Below, piece by piece: positions 56,038-63,816 of a stretch of DNA of 64,000 bases. Origin of the DNA: Rhizobium leguminosarum bv. viciae USDA 2370 (lineage in GTDB: Bacteria > Pseudomonadota > Alphaproteobacteria > Rhizobiales > Rhizobiaceae); NCBI RefSeq assembly GCF_002008365.1, contig NZ_MRDL01000036.1, positions 87,676 to 151,675 on the forward strand. The letters run 5' to 3'. The notes under the pieces are model-generated. The model did not search any database. It was not told the DNA's origin and saw nothing but the letters and a program-made list of their open reading frames with translations. Numbering within the stretch: position 1 is the stretch's first letter; every line of letters starts with the position of its first letter. The translations under genes and the position numbers were made by a program.

Positions 56038-56448
56038 TCAGGCGGCAGCGGGGACGCCCTCTTCGAAGGCGAAGCCTTCATCGGCCCAGCCGGTCATGCC
56101 GCCGATCATCAGTTTCACCGACAGGCCGAGGCGGGAGAGGCGAAGTGCGGCTTTATCCGCGCCGTTGCAATGCGGGCCGGCGCAATAGACGACGAAAAGC
56201 GTGTCGGAGGGCCAGGCCGACATGCGGTGCGCAGTCATCTTGCCATGCGGCAGGTTGAGGGCGCCGGGAACGTGGGACTGTGCAAAGAGCGTCGGCGAGC
56301 GCGCGTCGAGCAGAACGAAATCGACCTTGCCCGACGCAAAGGCGGCGTGAACATCGGAGCAATCAGTCTTGAAGGCAAGCTTGGCTCCAAAATGGGCGGC
56401 GGCGATTTCAGCGGCGGCGGCGGGGATTTCTGCGACAGGGCTTGGCAT
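56038..56448 (-). CDS. Rhodanese-domain protein
   Basis: A 136-residue single rhodanese domain: DFVLLDARSPTLFAQSHVPGALNLPHGKM (near 56-85), then the active-site loop FVVYCAGPHCNGADKAALRL with the candidate catalytic Cys in VVYCAG. Ends in a short Ala/Glu tail. Likely a cytoplasmic sulfurtransferase or a substrate-binding regulator. Divergent from the FtrA-type gene 70 bp away; the two genes are often paired in rhizobia, in my recollection. Confidence 0.88.
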   Translation of the reverse strand: MPSPVAEIPAAAAEIAAAHFGAKLAFKTDCSDVHAAFASGKVDFVLLDARSPTLFAQSHVPGALNLPHGKMTAHRMSAWPSDTLFVVYCAGPHCNGADKAALRLSRLGLSVKLMIGGMTGWADEGFAFEEGVPAAA

Positions 56449-56518
56449 TGCGATTTCCTCTTGGGTTCGAATTGCCGCCTGGTATCGCCGATGCTAAAGC
56501 TTTGCGAAATTGGCCATC

Positions 56519-57520
56519 ATGACTGACAGCGTAAAGATCATGCCAAACTCATCGCCACAGCAGACGAAAGGACCGCTGGTCGCAGCGCTTGCCTATGACG
56601 GGCTCTGCACCTTCGAATTCGGCATCGCCTACGAGGTCTTCGGCCTGCCGCGCCCGGAGATGGGTGAGGATTGGTATCGCTTCTCCGTCTGCGCCATCGA
56701 GCCGGGGCCGCTTCGCGCTGCGGGAGGACTGACGGTCGCGGTCGACAAGGGCCTGGAGGTGCTCGATGAGGCGGACCTGATCGTCGTGCCCGGCTGGCGG
56801 GCAATCGATGCGCCGGTACCGGCACCACTCGGCGCAGCGCTCAGGGCAGCGCATCAGCGTGGCGCGCGCATCATGTCGCTCTGCTCGGGCGTTGCGGTTC
56901 TTGCCGGATCGGGGCTGCTTGCCAACCGCAGGGCGACGACACATTGGCGCTATGTCGCCTCGATCGCCGCACGTTATCCCGACATCAGGCTTGATGCCGA
57001 CGTTCTCTACATGGATGAAGGCAGCCTGCTGACGGCGGCGGGGAGTGCCGCCGGCATTGATCTTTGCCTGCATGTGGTGCGCGGCGATTTCGGTTCGGAG
57101 GCTGCAAACAGCGTGGCAAGACGGCTCGTCGTGCCGCCGCACCGCGAAGGCGGACAGGCGCAGTTCATTCACGCGCCGGTTCCCGAGGAGCGCGAGGGCA
57201 TCCGCTTGGGGCCGCTGATCGAATGGATGCGCGAAAGCCTGTCCGAGGACCAGCCGATCAGCCTGCTTGCGAAAAGAGCCGGCATGAGCATGCGCACCTT
57301 CCAGCGGCGCTTCGAAGCGACAACGGGTGTCAGCGTCGGCGAATGGTTGCTCACGGAGCGGCTGCGGCATGCCCGCGATCTGCTGGAGAGGGAGCTTGCC
57401 GTTTCGCTCGACGATATCGCCGCCGCCAGCGGCTTTGGAACACTGGCGACGATGCGCCATCATTTCCGCAGGCGTCTGGGGACGAGTCCCAATGCCTATC
57501 GGAAGTCATTCGGCGGGTAG
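56519..57520 (+). CDS. ftrA: FtrA/GlxA-type AraC-family regulator
   Basis: A 333-residue regulator with an N-terminal DJ-1/PfpI-like domain (AALAYDGLCTFEFGIAYEVFG, RIMSLCSGVAVLAGSGLL with the nucleophile-elbow Cys, near 120) and a C-terminal AraC double HTH (about 230-330: SLLAKRAGMSMRTFQRRFEATTGVSVGEWL and DDIAAASGFGTLATMRHHFRRRLGTSPNAYRK). Matches FtrA by length and order. ATG at 56519 is preferred to a TTG nine bases upstream. Effector unknown; the adjacent rhodanese gene is the probable target. Confidence 0.88.
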   Translation: MTDSVKIMPNSSPQQTKGPLVAALAYDGLCTFEFGIAYEVFGLPRPEMGEDWYRFSVCAIEPGPLRAAGGLTVAVDKGLEVLDEADLIVVPGWRAIDAPVPAPLGAALRAAHQRGARIMSLCSGVAVLAGSGLLANRRATTHWRYVASIAARYPDIRLDADVLYMDEGSLLTAAGSAAGIDLCLHVVRGDFGSEAANSVARRLVVPPHREGGQAQFIHAPVPEEREGIRLGPLIEWMRESLSEDQPISLLAKRAGMSMRTFQRRFEATTGVSVGEWLLTERLRHARDLLERELAVSLDDIAAASGFGTLATMRHHFRRRLGTSPNAYRKSFGG

Positions 57521-57597
57521 ACTGGCCTGACGCTTTCGAACGTTGCCGGCAAGATTGCAACGCCGCGGATCGATCTTTTCCGCGGCGGTGCAGATCC

Positions 57598-58911
57598 TTA
57601 CTCCGCCGCCTGGCGCGCCATCGGGTTGTTCGGGTGCGTCGTCCAGTTGGCGTAGTTGGGGTCGACGACGCGGCCGGTGCGCTTGTCGAGAGTGCCGGCG
57701 GGAAGCTGCTCCATGGTGATGCAGTTCTCGACCGGACAGACGCTGACGCAGAGATTGCAGCCGACGCACTCCTCGTCCATCACCTCGAAATGACGCGCGC
57801 CATCGACGAAGTTGGTGATCGCCTGGTGCGAGGTATCCTCGCAGGCGATGTAGCAGCGGCCGCATTTGATGCAGGCGTCCTGGTCGATCTTCGCCTTGGC
57901 GATGTAGTTGAGGTTCAGATACTGCCAGTCGGTGACGTTGGGGACGGCGCGCCCGGTAATGTCGTCGAGGCTGCGATGGCCTTTTTCGTCCATCCAGTCG
58001 GAGAGGCCAGTGATCATCTCCTGGACGATCTTGAAGCCGTAGGTCATCGCCGCCGTGCAGACCTGAACGTTGCCGGCCCCGAGTACGAGGAATTCGGCCG
58101 CGTCCCGCCAGGTGGTGATGCCGCCGATGCCCGAGATCGGCAGGCCGTAGGTTTCGGGATCACGGGCGATCTCGGCCACCATGTTGAGCGCGATCGGCTT
58201 TACCGCCGGGCCGCAATAACCACCATGGCTGCCCTTGCCGCCGACCGTCGGGTTGGGGGCGAAGTTGTCGAGATCGACGGAGACGATCGAATTGATCGTG
58301 TTGATCAGCGACACGGCATCGGTGCCGCCGGCCTTGGCGGCGCGGGCGGGACGGCGGACATCGGTGATGTTGGGAGTCAGCTTGGTGATGACGGGCATGC
58401 GGGTGTACTGCTTGCACCAGCGCACGACCATCTCGATATATTCCGGCACCTGGCCGACCGCCGACCCCATGCCGCGCTCCGACATGCCGTGCGGACAGCC
58501 GAAATTGAGCTCGATGCCGTCGGCGCCGGTCTCTTCGACCAAGGGTAGGATCGCCTTCCAGGCCTGCTCCTCGCAGGGTACCATGATCGAGGCGATCAGT
58601 GCCCGGTCCGGCCAGTTCATCTTCACCTGCTTCATTTCGCGCAGGTTGGTGTAGAGGTCGCGGTCGGTGATGAGCTCGATATTGTTCAGACCGAGCAGGC
58701 GGCGGTCGGCGCCCCAGATCGCGCCGTAGCGCGGGCCGTTGACGTTGACGACGGGCGGGCCTTCCTCGCCCAGCGTCTTCCAGACCACGCCGCCCCAGCC
58801 GGCCTTGAAGGCGCGCTCGACATTGTAGGCCTTGTCGGTCGGCGGCGCAGACGCCAGCCAGAACGGGTTCGGGGATTTAATACCGACGAAATTATTGCGG
58901 AGATCAGCCAT
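57598..58911 (-). CDS. preA: NAD-dependent dihydropyrimidine dehydrogenase subunit PreA
   Basis: A 437-residue FMN and iron-sulfur subunit that reduces uracil or thymine to dihydro forms. TIM-barrel FMN domain with active-site Cys in LNFGCPHGMSERGMGSAVG (near 160), NTINSIVSVDLDNFAPNP, and C-terminal double [4Fe-4S] ferredoxin: CIKCGRCYIACED and CVGCNLCVSVCPVENC. Length as in E. coli PreA. It is 15 bp after preT, in one operon. Confidence 0.95.
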   Translation of the reverse strand: MADLRNNFVGIKSPNPFWLASAPPTDKAYNVERAFKAGWGGVVWKTLGEEGPPVVNVNGPRYGAIWGADRRLLGLNNIELITDRDLYTNLREMKQVKMNWPDRALIASIMVPCEEQAWKAILPLVEETGADGIELNFGCPHGMSERGMGSAVGQVPEYIEMVVRWCKQYTRMPVITKLTPNITDVRRPARAAKAGGTDAVSLINTINSIVSVDLDNFAPNPTVGGKGSHGGYCGPAVKPIALNMVAEIARDPETYGLPISGIGGITTWRDAAEFLVLGAGNVQVCTAAMTYGFKIVQEMITGLSDWMDEKGHRSLDDITGRAVPNVTDWQYLNLNYIAKAKIDQDACIKCGRCYIACEDTSHQAITNFVDGARHFEVMDEECVGCNLCVSVCPVENCITMEQLPAGTLDKRTGRVVDPNYANWTTHPNNPMARQAAE

Positions 58912-58926
58912 TGTTCATTCTCCCCT

Positions 58927-60288
58927 TCAAGCAACCGCGACAGCCGGAGCGGCTGCTGCGGACAGGGCACGATGGATGGATTCAGCCGCGTCGCGACCGT
59001 GGGCGACGGCGGAAACCGTGAGATCTTCACCGCCGAAGACGCAGTCGCCGCCCGCCCAGACGCGGTCGAGCGAGGTATGGCCGTCGCCATCGACGGCGAT
59101 GCGGCCGGATTCCATGCGCAACGAACCGAGTCCAGAGGCGTCAAAGGTCTGACCGATCGCCTTGAAGATCTGGTCGGCGGCAATGACACCGGTTTCGCCG
59201 GTGCCGACCAGGCGGCCTTCGAGAATCCTCGTATATTCCACCTCGATGGCGGCGACTTTGCCGTCCTGTGACAGGATCGATTTCGGCGCCAGCCAGTGGC
59301 GGATGATGACACCCTTAGAGCTAGCCAGATCCTGCTCGAATTCGGAGGCGTTCATGTGTTCCTTGCCACGGCGGTAACAGATCGTCACCTCCTCGGCGCC
59401 GAGCAGCTTTGCCTGCACGGCGGCGTCGATCGCCGTCATGCCGCCGCCAAGGACGACGACGCGGCGGCCGACGGCGATTTCGCTCTTGTTTTCGGCCTGA
59501 CGGAGAGCCGCGATGAAATCGACGGCGTCGTCGACGCCTGCGAGGTTCTCGCCCTCGATGCGCAGCGCGTTGACGCCGGCAAGGCCGATACCGAGGAAGA
59601 CGCCATCATATTGCGCTTCCAGATCGGAAAGCGAGAAATCGCGGCCGAGACGCTGCCCATGCCGGACCTCGATGCCGCCGATCGAGAGGACGTAATCGAC
59701 TTCCTTCTGGGCGAAGTCGTCGACGGTCTTGTAAGTGGCGATGCCGTATTCGTTGAGGCCGCCGGATTTTTCCCTGGCATCATAGATAGTGACGGAATGG
59801 CCCTTGACGGCCAGGCGATGGGCGGCGGCAAGGCCGGCTGGGCCTGCGCCGACAACGGCGATCGTCTTTCCGGTCGGTTCGGCCCGGGCATAGAACTGCT
59901 TGCCGGCCTGCATGGCGGCATCGGTCGCATAACGCTGCAGGCGACCGATCTCGACGGGCCGCTCCTCGGCCGTGTTGCGCACACAGGCCTGTTCGCAGAG
60001 TTCTTCGGTGGGACAGACGCGGGCGCACATGCCGCCGAGGATGTTCTGGTCGAAGATCGTCTTTGCCGAGCCGATCGGATTGCCGGTCGAAATTTGGCGG
60101 ATGAACAGCGGAATGTCGATCGAGGTGGGACAGGCCGTCATGCACGGCGCGTCATAACAGAAATAACAGCGGTCGGCGGCGACCAGCGCCTCGTGATTGT
60201 CGAGGCGCGGATGAAGATCGGAAAAATTAGCCTCATACTCGGCGGGCGAAAGCCGGCCGGCATGAATCCCAGTTTCCAGTCGTTCCAT
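58927..60288 (-). CDS. preT: Dihydropyrimidine dehydrogenase subunit PreT
   Basis: A 453-residue FAD/NAD(P) and iron-sulfur subunit that passes electrons to PreA. N-terminal Fe-S Cys motifs (CYFCYDAPCMTACPTSIDI and GGMCARVCPTEELCEQAC), FAD site VVGAGPAGLAAAHRLA (near 142), and NAD(P) site VVLGGGMTAIDAAVQAKLLGA (near 285). Same domain order as GltD. First gene of preTA; RutR-like half-sites and an inverted repeat lie in its upstream region. Confidence 0.95.
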   Translation of the reverse strand: MERLETGIHAGRLSPAEYEANFSDLHPRLDNHEALVAADRCYFCYDAPCMTACPTSIDIPLFIRQISTGNPIGSAKTIFDQNILGGMCARVCPTEELCEQACVRNTAEERPVEIGRLQRYATDAAMQAGKQFYARAEPTGKTIAVVGAGPAGLAAAHRLAVKGHSVTIYDAREKSGGLNEYGIATYKTVDDFAQKEVDYVLSIGGIEVRHGQRLGRDFSLSDLEAQYDGVFLGIGLAGVNALRIEGENLAGVDDAVDFIAALRQAENKSEIAVGRRVVVLGGGMTAIDAAVQAKLLGAEEVTICYRRGKEHMNASEFEQDLASSKGVIIRHWLAPKSILSQDGKVAAIEVEYTRILEGRLVGTGETGVIAADQIFKAIGQTFDASGLGSLRMESGRIAVDGDGHTSLDRVWAGGDCVFGGEDLTVSAVAHGRDAAESIHRALSAAAAPAVAVA

Positions 60289-60303
60289 TGAAGTTCCCTC
60301 ATT

Positions 60304-60364
60304 ATTGGTAAACGGCCTGTGAGGGAAAGCGTAACTCAGGTTTAAAAATTTATCAAACGGTAAA
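60304..60364 (-). promoter_or_regulatory. RutR-like sites upstream of preT
   Basis: Two elements: the 10-mer ATTGGTAAAC at 60304-60313, identical to the right half of the palindrome near rutR, and TTTATCAAACGGTAAA at 60349-60364, which on the minus strand reads TTTACCGTTTGATAAA, an imperfect version of the same palindrome. They lie 16-76 bp before the preT start, consistent with repression by the RutR-like protein. Confidence 0.5.
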
Positions 60365-60471
60365 ATTTTGACGATTTTCTCTCGCTGTCACGCCAGTAAT
60401 CCGCTGTTTTTGCTAGAAGAATTTATTCGGCCTGCATCGGTAAAACGGCTGAACGCGCGACGAGGGAAGGG

Positions 60472-60513
60472 CATCCGAAAAAAGATTCAAAAAAGTCGAA
60501 TTTTTTTCGGATG
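60472..60513. repeat. AT-rich inverted repeat before the stress-type promoter
   Basis: Perfect 12-bp arms CATCCGAAAAAA (60472-60483) and TTTTTTCGGATG (60502-60513), loop 18 nt, lying immediately upstream of the GGAAC element. Could end transcription from either side or insulate the downstream promoter. Confidence 0.65.
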
Positions 60514-60517
60514 GCAG

Positions 60518-60542
60518 GGAACCAAAGTTTGATGTCGTCGTT
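60518..60542 (+). promoter_or_regulatory. EcfG-type promoter of a probable small RNA
   Basis: GGAAC, exactly 16 bp, then CGTT, a perfect match to the alphaproteobacterial EcfG consensus. Nothing is coded directly downstream on this strand, but a strong terminator follows at 60637. Confidence 0.72.
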
Positions 60543-60548
60543 ATTGCG

Positions 60549-60671
60549 ATATCCGGATGGTGATCGCATCGACCCAACATGCGCGCCCCCAACCCACTAT
60601 CCGGACGTACTCACGGTCCCCTCCCGGTGAGTGAAGACAGCCGGTGCGCCGCCCTCGCACCGGCTGTTTTT
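60549..60671 (+). ncRNA. Candidate EcfG-dependent small RNA (about 120 nt)
   Basis: Bounded by the EcfG-type promoter at 60518-60542 and a rho-independent terminator: 12-bp perfect stem ACAGCCGGTGCG...CGCACCGGCTGT (60637-60648 with 60656-60667) then TTTT. No credible reading frame inside. It has single-stranded-looking C-rich tracts (GCGCCCCCAACCC and CCCCTCCCGG) resembling anti-Shine-Dalgarno motifs of rhizobial regulatory RNAs. The 5' end is estimated from promoter spacing. Prediction only. Confidence 0.58.
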
Positions 60672-60695
60672 CGTTCTCGATTGTCTCCAGGGCTT

Positions 60696-61709
60696 TCACA
60701 CTCGCTTGAAGATCTCGAATTCGGTTTCCGGAATGGTCAGACGATATTCAATGCGGCCGGGAACGAGGTTCAACTCCGCTTTGCCATTGACCGACGATGG
60801 CACGACACGCTCCAGCACGGTGCGGCCGAAGCTGTTGTCGCTGAATTCGTGGACTTCCGACTGATCGTGCAGAACTTCCGCCCAGGCGACTTCGATTGCC
60901 TTCCTGTCGTTGATCATGGCTTCGCGGCAATTCAGCGTGATGGAGGCGGCGCCGCCTGATATCGCGCCAAAGGAGGCGGAGTTGACGATGAGTTCGTGGA
61001 GGGCGAGCCCGAGATGCACGGCAGCATTCGGTGTCAGGTGAGCGTTGATGCCATAGATCGGCATGGAGCCGGCCGTCTCCGGCCAATAGGGGGCGAACTG
61101 CTTTTCGGCGAGTTCGAAGAGGTAGGCGCCGCGCCAGCTGGAATCCGTGATCAGGTCCTGCGAGTTGGAAAGTGATTGCAGCCGTCCGCGGAACTTGAGG
61201 AGGAAGCTGTCGAGAGAGAGCGTGTTGCGCGCCGTCTGCGTGGCAATGCCCTGGATGATGGCGAGAAGGTTTTTCGAGCGGTGCGAGAGTTCGCGCAGCA
61301 GCGATTTCAGAACTTTTTCGCGATGCCGGCTTTCGGTGACTTCAGTCATGACGGACAGAAGTCCATGTACGCCGCGTTCGCCGGTGCGCTGGATCTTCAG
61401 TTCATACGTGCGCCTTTCGCCGTCGACGTCGATCTCAACTTCGGCATTGTTGGGGATGCCGGTTTCCAGCACCTTGTGTTTCAGCGCGGTCAGATATCGC
61501 CCATGGGCGTCGCCGAAAAGGGCGGCGTCGCTGCCGCCGGGCATAAAGAGCGCTGCGAAATGCGGCGGCAGATTTTCGGCGTAAAAGATCGACAGCCGGG
61601 CGTCCTGGCAGAGGATCGAAATCCCGGCGCTGCCGAGCGCGCGTTCCATCATTGCGGCTTTGCCCTCGAAGGTGAAAGGCATGCCGGACAATGGTTCAGT
61701 CGTATTCAC
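60696..61709 (-). CDS. HWE-family sensor histidine kinase of the stress locus
   Basis: A 337-residue soluble kinase: N-terminal PAS-like domain (about 20-125, MMERALGSAGISILCQDARLS), then an HWE kinase with H-box His143 (ELSHRSKNLLAIIQGIA) and N-box ALHELIVNSASFGA. No membrane segment. HWE/HisKA_2 kinases are the usual phosphate donors for PhyR. A GTG at 61709 after AAGGAAAGG is preferred; ATG at 61682 is an alternative. An EcfG-type promoter at 61838-61863 points toward it. Kinase class sure; cognate link to PhyR is inference. Confidence 0.83.
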   Translation of the reverse strand: MNTTEPLSGMPFTFEGKAAMMERALGSAGISILCQDARLSIFYAENLPPHFAALFMPGGSDAALFGDAHGRYLTALKHKVLETGIPNNAEVEIDVDGERRTYELKIQRTGERGVHGLLSVMTEVTESRHREKVLKSLLRELSHRSKNLLAIIQGIATQTARNTLSLDSFLLKFRGRLQSLSNSQDLITDSSWRGAYLFELAEKQFAPYWPETAGSMPIYGINAHLTPNAAVHLGLALHELIVNSASFGAISGGAASITLNCREAMINDRKAIEVAWAEVLHDQSEVHEFSDNSFGRTVLERVVPSSVNGKAELNLVPGRIEYRLTIPETEFEIFKRV

Positions 61710-61837
61710 GCGGCCGCCTTTCCTTGTGACATCTTGAACGTCGCTGAAGGGAGCGCCCTTACAGACACCGCCTGCCAACTCTAGAACAAAGCGCTGCAAA
61801 AACCGTTAAAGCCACCGGAGCGTCCCGGTAGCACCGG

Positions 61838-61863
61838 AACGCCTGCTTTGGCGATTTGGTTCC
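61838..61863 (-). promoter_or_regulatory. EcfG-type promoter upstream of the HWE kinase
   Basis: On the minus strand: GGAAC, 17 bp, CGTT. It lies about 130 bp before the kinase start and immediately after the 3' end of phyR, so the kinase gene would be separately induced by the stress sigma factor. Confidence 0.65.
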
Positions 61864-61883
61864 GAAGGCCGGAAAATTGCGTC

Positions 61884-62678
61884 TCAGGCGGCTACTCTGG
61901 TCGATTCATTGAAGAAAAGCGCTTGGCTGATCAGTGCCTTGACCATGTCGGGATTGAAGGGCTTGGTGACAAGGAAAGTCGGTTCCGGGCGCTCGCCGGT
62001 CAGAAGCCGTTCCGGGAAAGCGGTGATGAAGATCACCGGCACGCTCGACGTCTTGAGGATGTCGTTGACTGCGTCGATACCGGAGCTGCCGTCGGCAAGC
62101 TGGATGTCGGCCAGCACCATGCTCGGCTTGGTCTTGTTGTAGAGCGCCACGGCCTCGGCATGCGTACGGGCAATGCCGGTGACGCGATGGCCGAGGCTCT
62201 CGACCATCTGCTCGATATCCATGGCGATCAGCGGTTCGTCCTCGATGATCATGATATCGGTTGCGACCTGACGGGAAATCTCCTGCGACGCCACGTCGAG
62301 CAGATGCATGACATCCTGTTCTTCGGTTTCCAGGATTTCGGCGATTTCAGCGACGCGGAAATTCTCTACGGAGGCGAGCAGGAAGGCCTGACGGGCGCGC
62401 GGCGAAACCTTGGCAAGGTTCAGCGTGGCGCGTTGCTCCCAGGCATAGGGCGAGGTCGGCTCTGGAATCTGGACTGCGGTGGAACCAAACAGTTGCGTGA
62501 ACAGTTTGTAGAGTGCGACCCGGTCATTCGCCGTATCCGGGAAAATCGACAGATCGGCGATGATGGCTTCGAGAACGGCGGCGACGTAAGCGTCGCCCGA
62601 AGTCTGAGTGCCGGTAAGGGCGCGGGAATAGCGGCGCAGATAAGGAAGGTGCGGCGCAATCCGAGTAGAAAGTGTCAT
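61884..62678 (-). CDS. phyR: Anti-anti-sigma response regulator PhyR
   Basis: A 264-residue general-stress regulator. An N-terminal sigma-like domain (about 1-125; LPYLRRYSRALTGTQTSGDAYV, ATLNLAKVSPRARQAFLLASVENFRVAEIAEIL) mimics EcfG but lacks promoter-binding function. A C-terminal receiver has phospho-acceptor Asp191 (MVLADIQLADGSSGID) and Lys in FLVTKPFN. Phosphorylated PhyR sequesters NepR and frees EcfG. Divergent from nepR-ecfG, the standard arrangement. A perfect EcfG consensus precedes it on the minus strand. Confidence 0.97.
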   Translation of the reverse strand: MTLSTRIAPHLPYLRRYSRALTGTQTSGDAYVAAVLEAIIADLSIFPDTANDRVALYKLFTQLFGSTAVQIPEPTSPYAWEQRATLNLAKVSPRARQAFLLASVENFRVAEIAEILETEEQDVMHLLDVASQEISRQVATDIMIIEDEPLIAMDIEQMVESLGHRVTGIARTHAEAVALYNKTKPSMVLADIQLADGSSGIDAVNDILKTSSVPVIFITAFPERLLTGERPEPTFLVTKPFNPDMVKALISQALFFNESTRVAA

Positions 62679-62723
62679 TCATGGCTCCTGCATACAGGCC
62701 GGCATTGGCTTCAATGAGCGGTT

Positions 62724-62748
62724 AACGCCGCCTTGGTAAAAAAGTTCC
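62724..62748 (-). promoter_or_regulatory. EcfG promoter of phyR
   Basis: GGAAC-N16-CGTT on the minus strand, exact in both elements, ending 46 bp before the phyR start. Its -35 forms a dyad (GTTCC-N9-GGAAC) with the -35 of the divergent nepR promoter. Confidence 0.8.
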
Positions 62749-62757
62749 GGAATGGCA

Positions 62758-62782
62758 GGAACTTTTTTCGTCGCGCCGCATT
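62758..62782 (+). promoter_or_regulatory. Probable EcfG promoter of nepR-ecfG
   Basis: GGAAC followed at 16 bp by CATT, one mismatch from the CGTT consensus. It faces nepR, about 150 bp upstream of its start. Positive autoregulation of ecfG is usual in this system. Confidence 0.55.
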
Positions 62783-62842
62783 ATTCCAGCCGACGAAGAA
62801 AGGGCGTAGCGTTTTGACCCATGCAGCGGCAAATACCAGCGA

Positions 62843-62871
62843 CATCGACAATCGAACGTTCGATGTCGATG
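62843..62871. repeat. Near-perfect 29-bp dyad in the nepR leader
   Basis: CATCGACA-A-TCGAAC followed at once by GTTCGA-TGTCGATG: 14-bp arms with no loop, broken only by one unpaired A (62851). The centre TCGAACGTTCGA is a perfect 12-bp palindrome. It lies between the predicted nepR promoter and the nepR start. Confidence 0.75.
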
Positions 62872-62934
62872 GTTGAAATTGTGATTGATCCCATCCACGC
62901 CCCGCGAACAGACAACCGGCGAGAAGACGAATTG

Positions 62935-63141
62935 ATGACTACACGCAAGAAAGAAGCAGCCGATCAGCGAAAGCTGGAGCTGCGGGCAAGCGACATCTTG
63001 GACCCGAACAATCAGATCGGCGTCAGGCTGAGGTCGCTTTATGCGGCCGCACAGGATGAGGCGATCCCCGATCGTTTTCTCGACCTTCTCGAAAAGCTCG
63101 ACCATGCTGAAATGATGGCTTCTGCCAAGATGGCCGAATAG
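62935..63141 (+). CDS. nepR: Anti-sigma factor NepR
   Basis: A 68-residue protein with the NepR core IGVRLRSLYAAAQDEAIPDRFLDLLEKLD (about 30-58), two helices that bind EcfG or PhyR. Basic disordered N-terminus, as usual. The start at 62935 is preferred to earlier in-frame ATGs because the family is short and GAGAAG lies upstream. ecfG begins 10 bp downstream, so the antagonist and its sigma factor are co-expressed. Confidence 0.93.
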   Translation: MTTRKKEAADQRKLELRASDILDPNNQIGVRLRSLYAAAQDEAIPDRFLDLLEKLDHAEMMASAKMAE

Positions 63142-63151
63142 GATCGCCCGC

Positions 63152-63709
63152 ATGGAAGATAAATCGCAACCCAGCTTCAAGCGGGAATTGCTGGCGGCAC
63201 TCCCAAGTCTTCGCGCTTTCGCAATCTCGCTCATCGGGCGGCACGACCGTGCCGACGATCTCGTCCAGGACACCATCATGAAAGCCTGGGCCAAACAGGA
63301 TCATTTCGAGATGGGCACCAATATGAAGGCCTGGCTCTTTACGATCCTGCGCAACGAACTCTACAGCCAGATGCGCAAGAGCGGCCGCGAAGTGCAGGAC
63401 AGCGACGGGCTGTTCACTGAATCGATGGCGATGCACCCCTCGCAATATGGCGCTCTCGATCTGCAGGACTTCAAGAAGGCACTCGACCAGCTGCCGCCGG
63501 ATCAACGCGAGGCGATCATTCTCGTCGGCGCCTCGGGTTTTTCCTACGAGGAGGCGGCCGAAATCTGTGGCTGTGCCGTGGGCACCATCAAGAGCCGCGT
63601 CAACCGGGCCCGCCAGCGGCTGCAGGAGTTGCTGCAGATATCTGGCGAGGCTGATTTTGGCCCCGACGCCACCTCGGCGCCGCTAACGTCGAAGGCCTTC
63701 GCGTTCTGA
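63152..63709 (+). CDS. ecfG: General-stress ECF sigma factor EcfG
   Basis: A 185-residue ECF sigma factor of the EcfG (ECF15) group, called RpoE2 or RpoE4 in some rhizobia. Region 2: LRAFAISLIGRHDRADDLVQDTIMKAWAKQDHF (about 19-51) with the MGTNMKAWLFTILRNELYS block. Region 4: QLPPDQREAIILVGASGFSYEEAAEICGCAVGTIKSRVNRARQRL (about 113-157). Neither a signal peptide nor extra domain. It directs RNA polymerase to GGAAC/CGTT promoters such as those found in this locus. Confidence 0.96.
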   Translation: MEDKSQPSFKRELLAALPSLRAFAISLIGRHDRADDLVQDTIMKAWAKQDHFEMGTNMKAWLFTILRNELYSQMRKSGREVQDSDGLFTESMAMHPSQYGALDLQDFKKALDQLPPDQREAIILVGASGFSYEEAAEICGCAVGTIKSRVNRARQRLQELLQISGEADFGPDATSAPLTSKAFAF

Positions 63710-63730
63710 CAAGAGTTATATTTGGAGGAA

Positions 63731-63763
63731 AGCCGGTCGCCCCTCGGGGCGCCGGCTTTTTTG
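63731..63763 (+). terminator. Terminator of nepR-ecfG
   Basis: AGCCGG-T-CGCCCC-TC-GGGGCG-CCGGCT, a 12-bp stem with one bulged T, followed by a run of six T residues, 22 bp after the ecfG stop. Confidence 0.92.
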
Positions 63764-63816
63764 TTTTGGGAGAAGGGCGCGTATCCAAGTCGTGGATAGC
63801 TGTTCAAGGCAACTAC

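Noticed and set aside
60637..60671. Hairpin as the terminator of the minus-strand HWE kinase
   Set aside because: The T run is on the plus-strand side only, so it fits a plus-strand transcript better, although it may help stop both.
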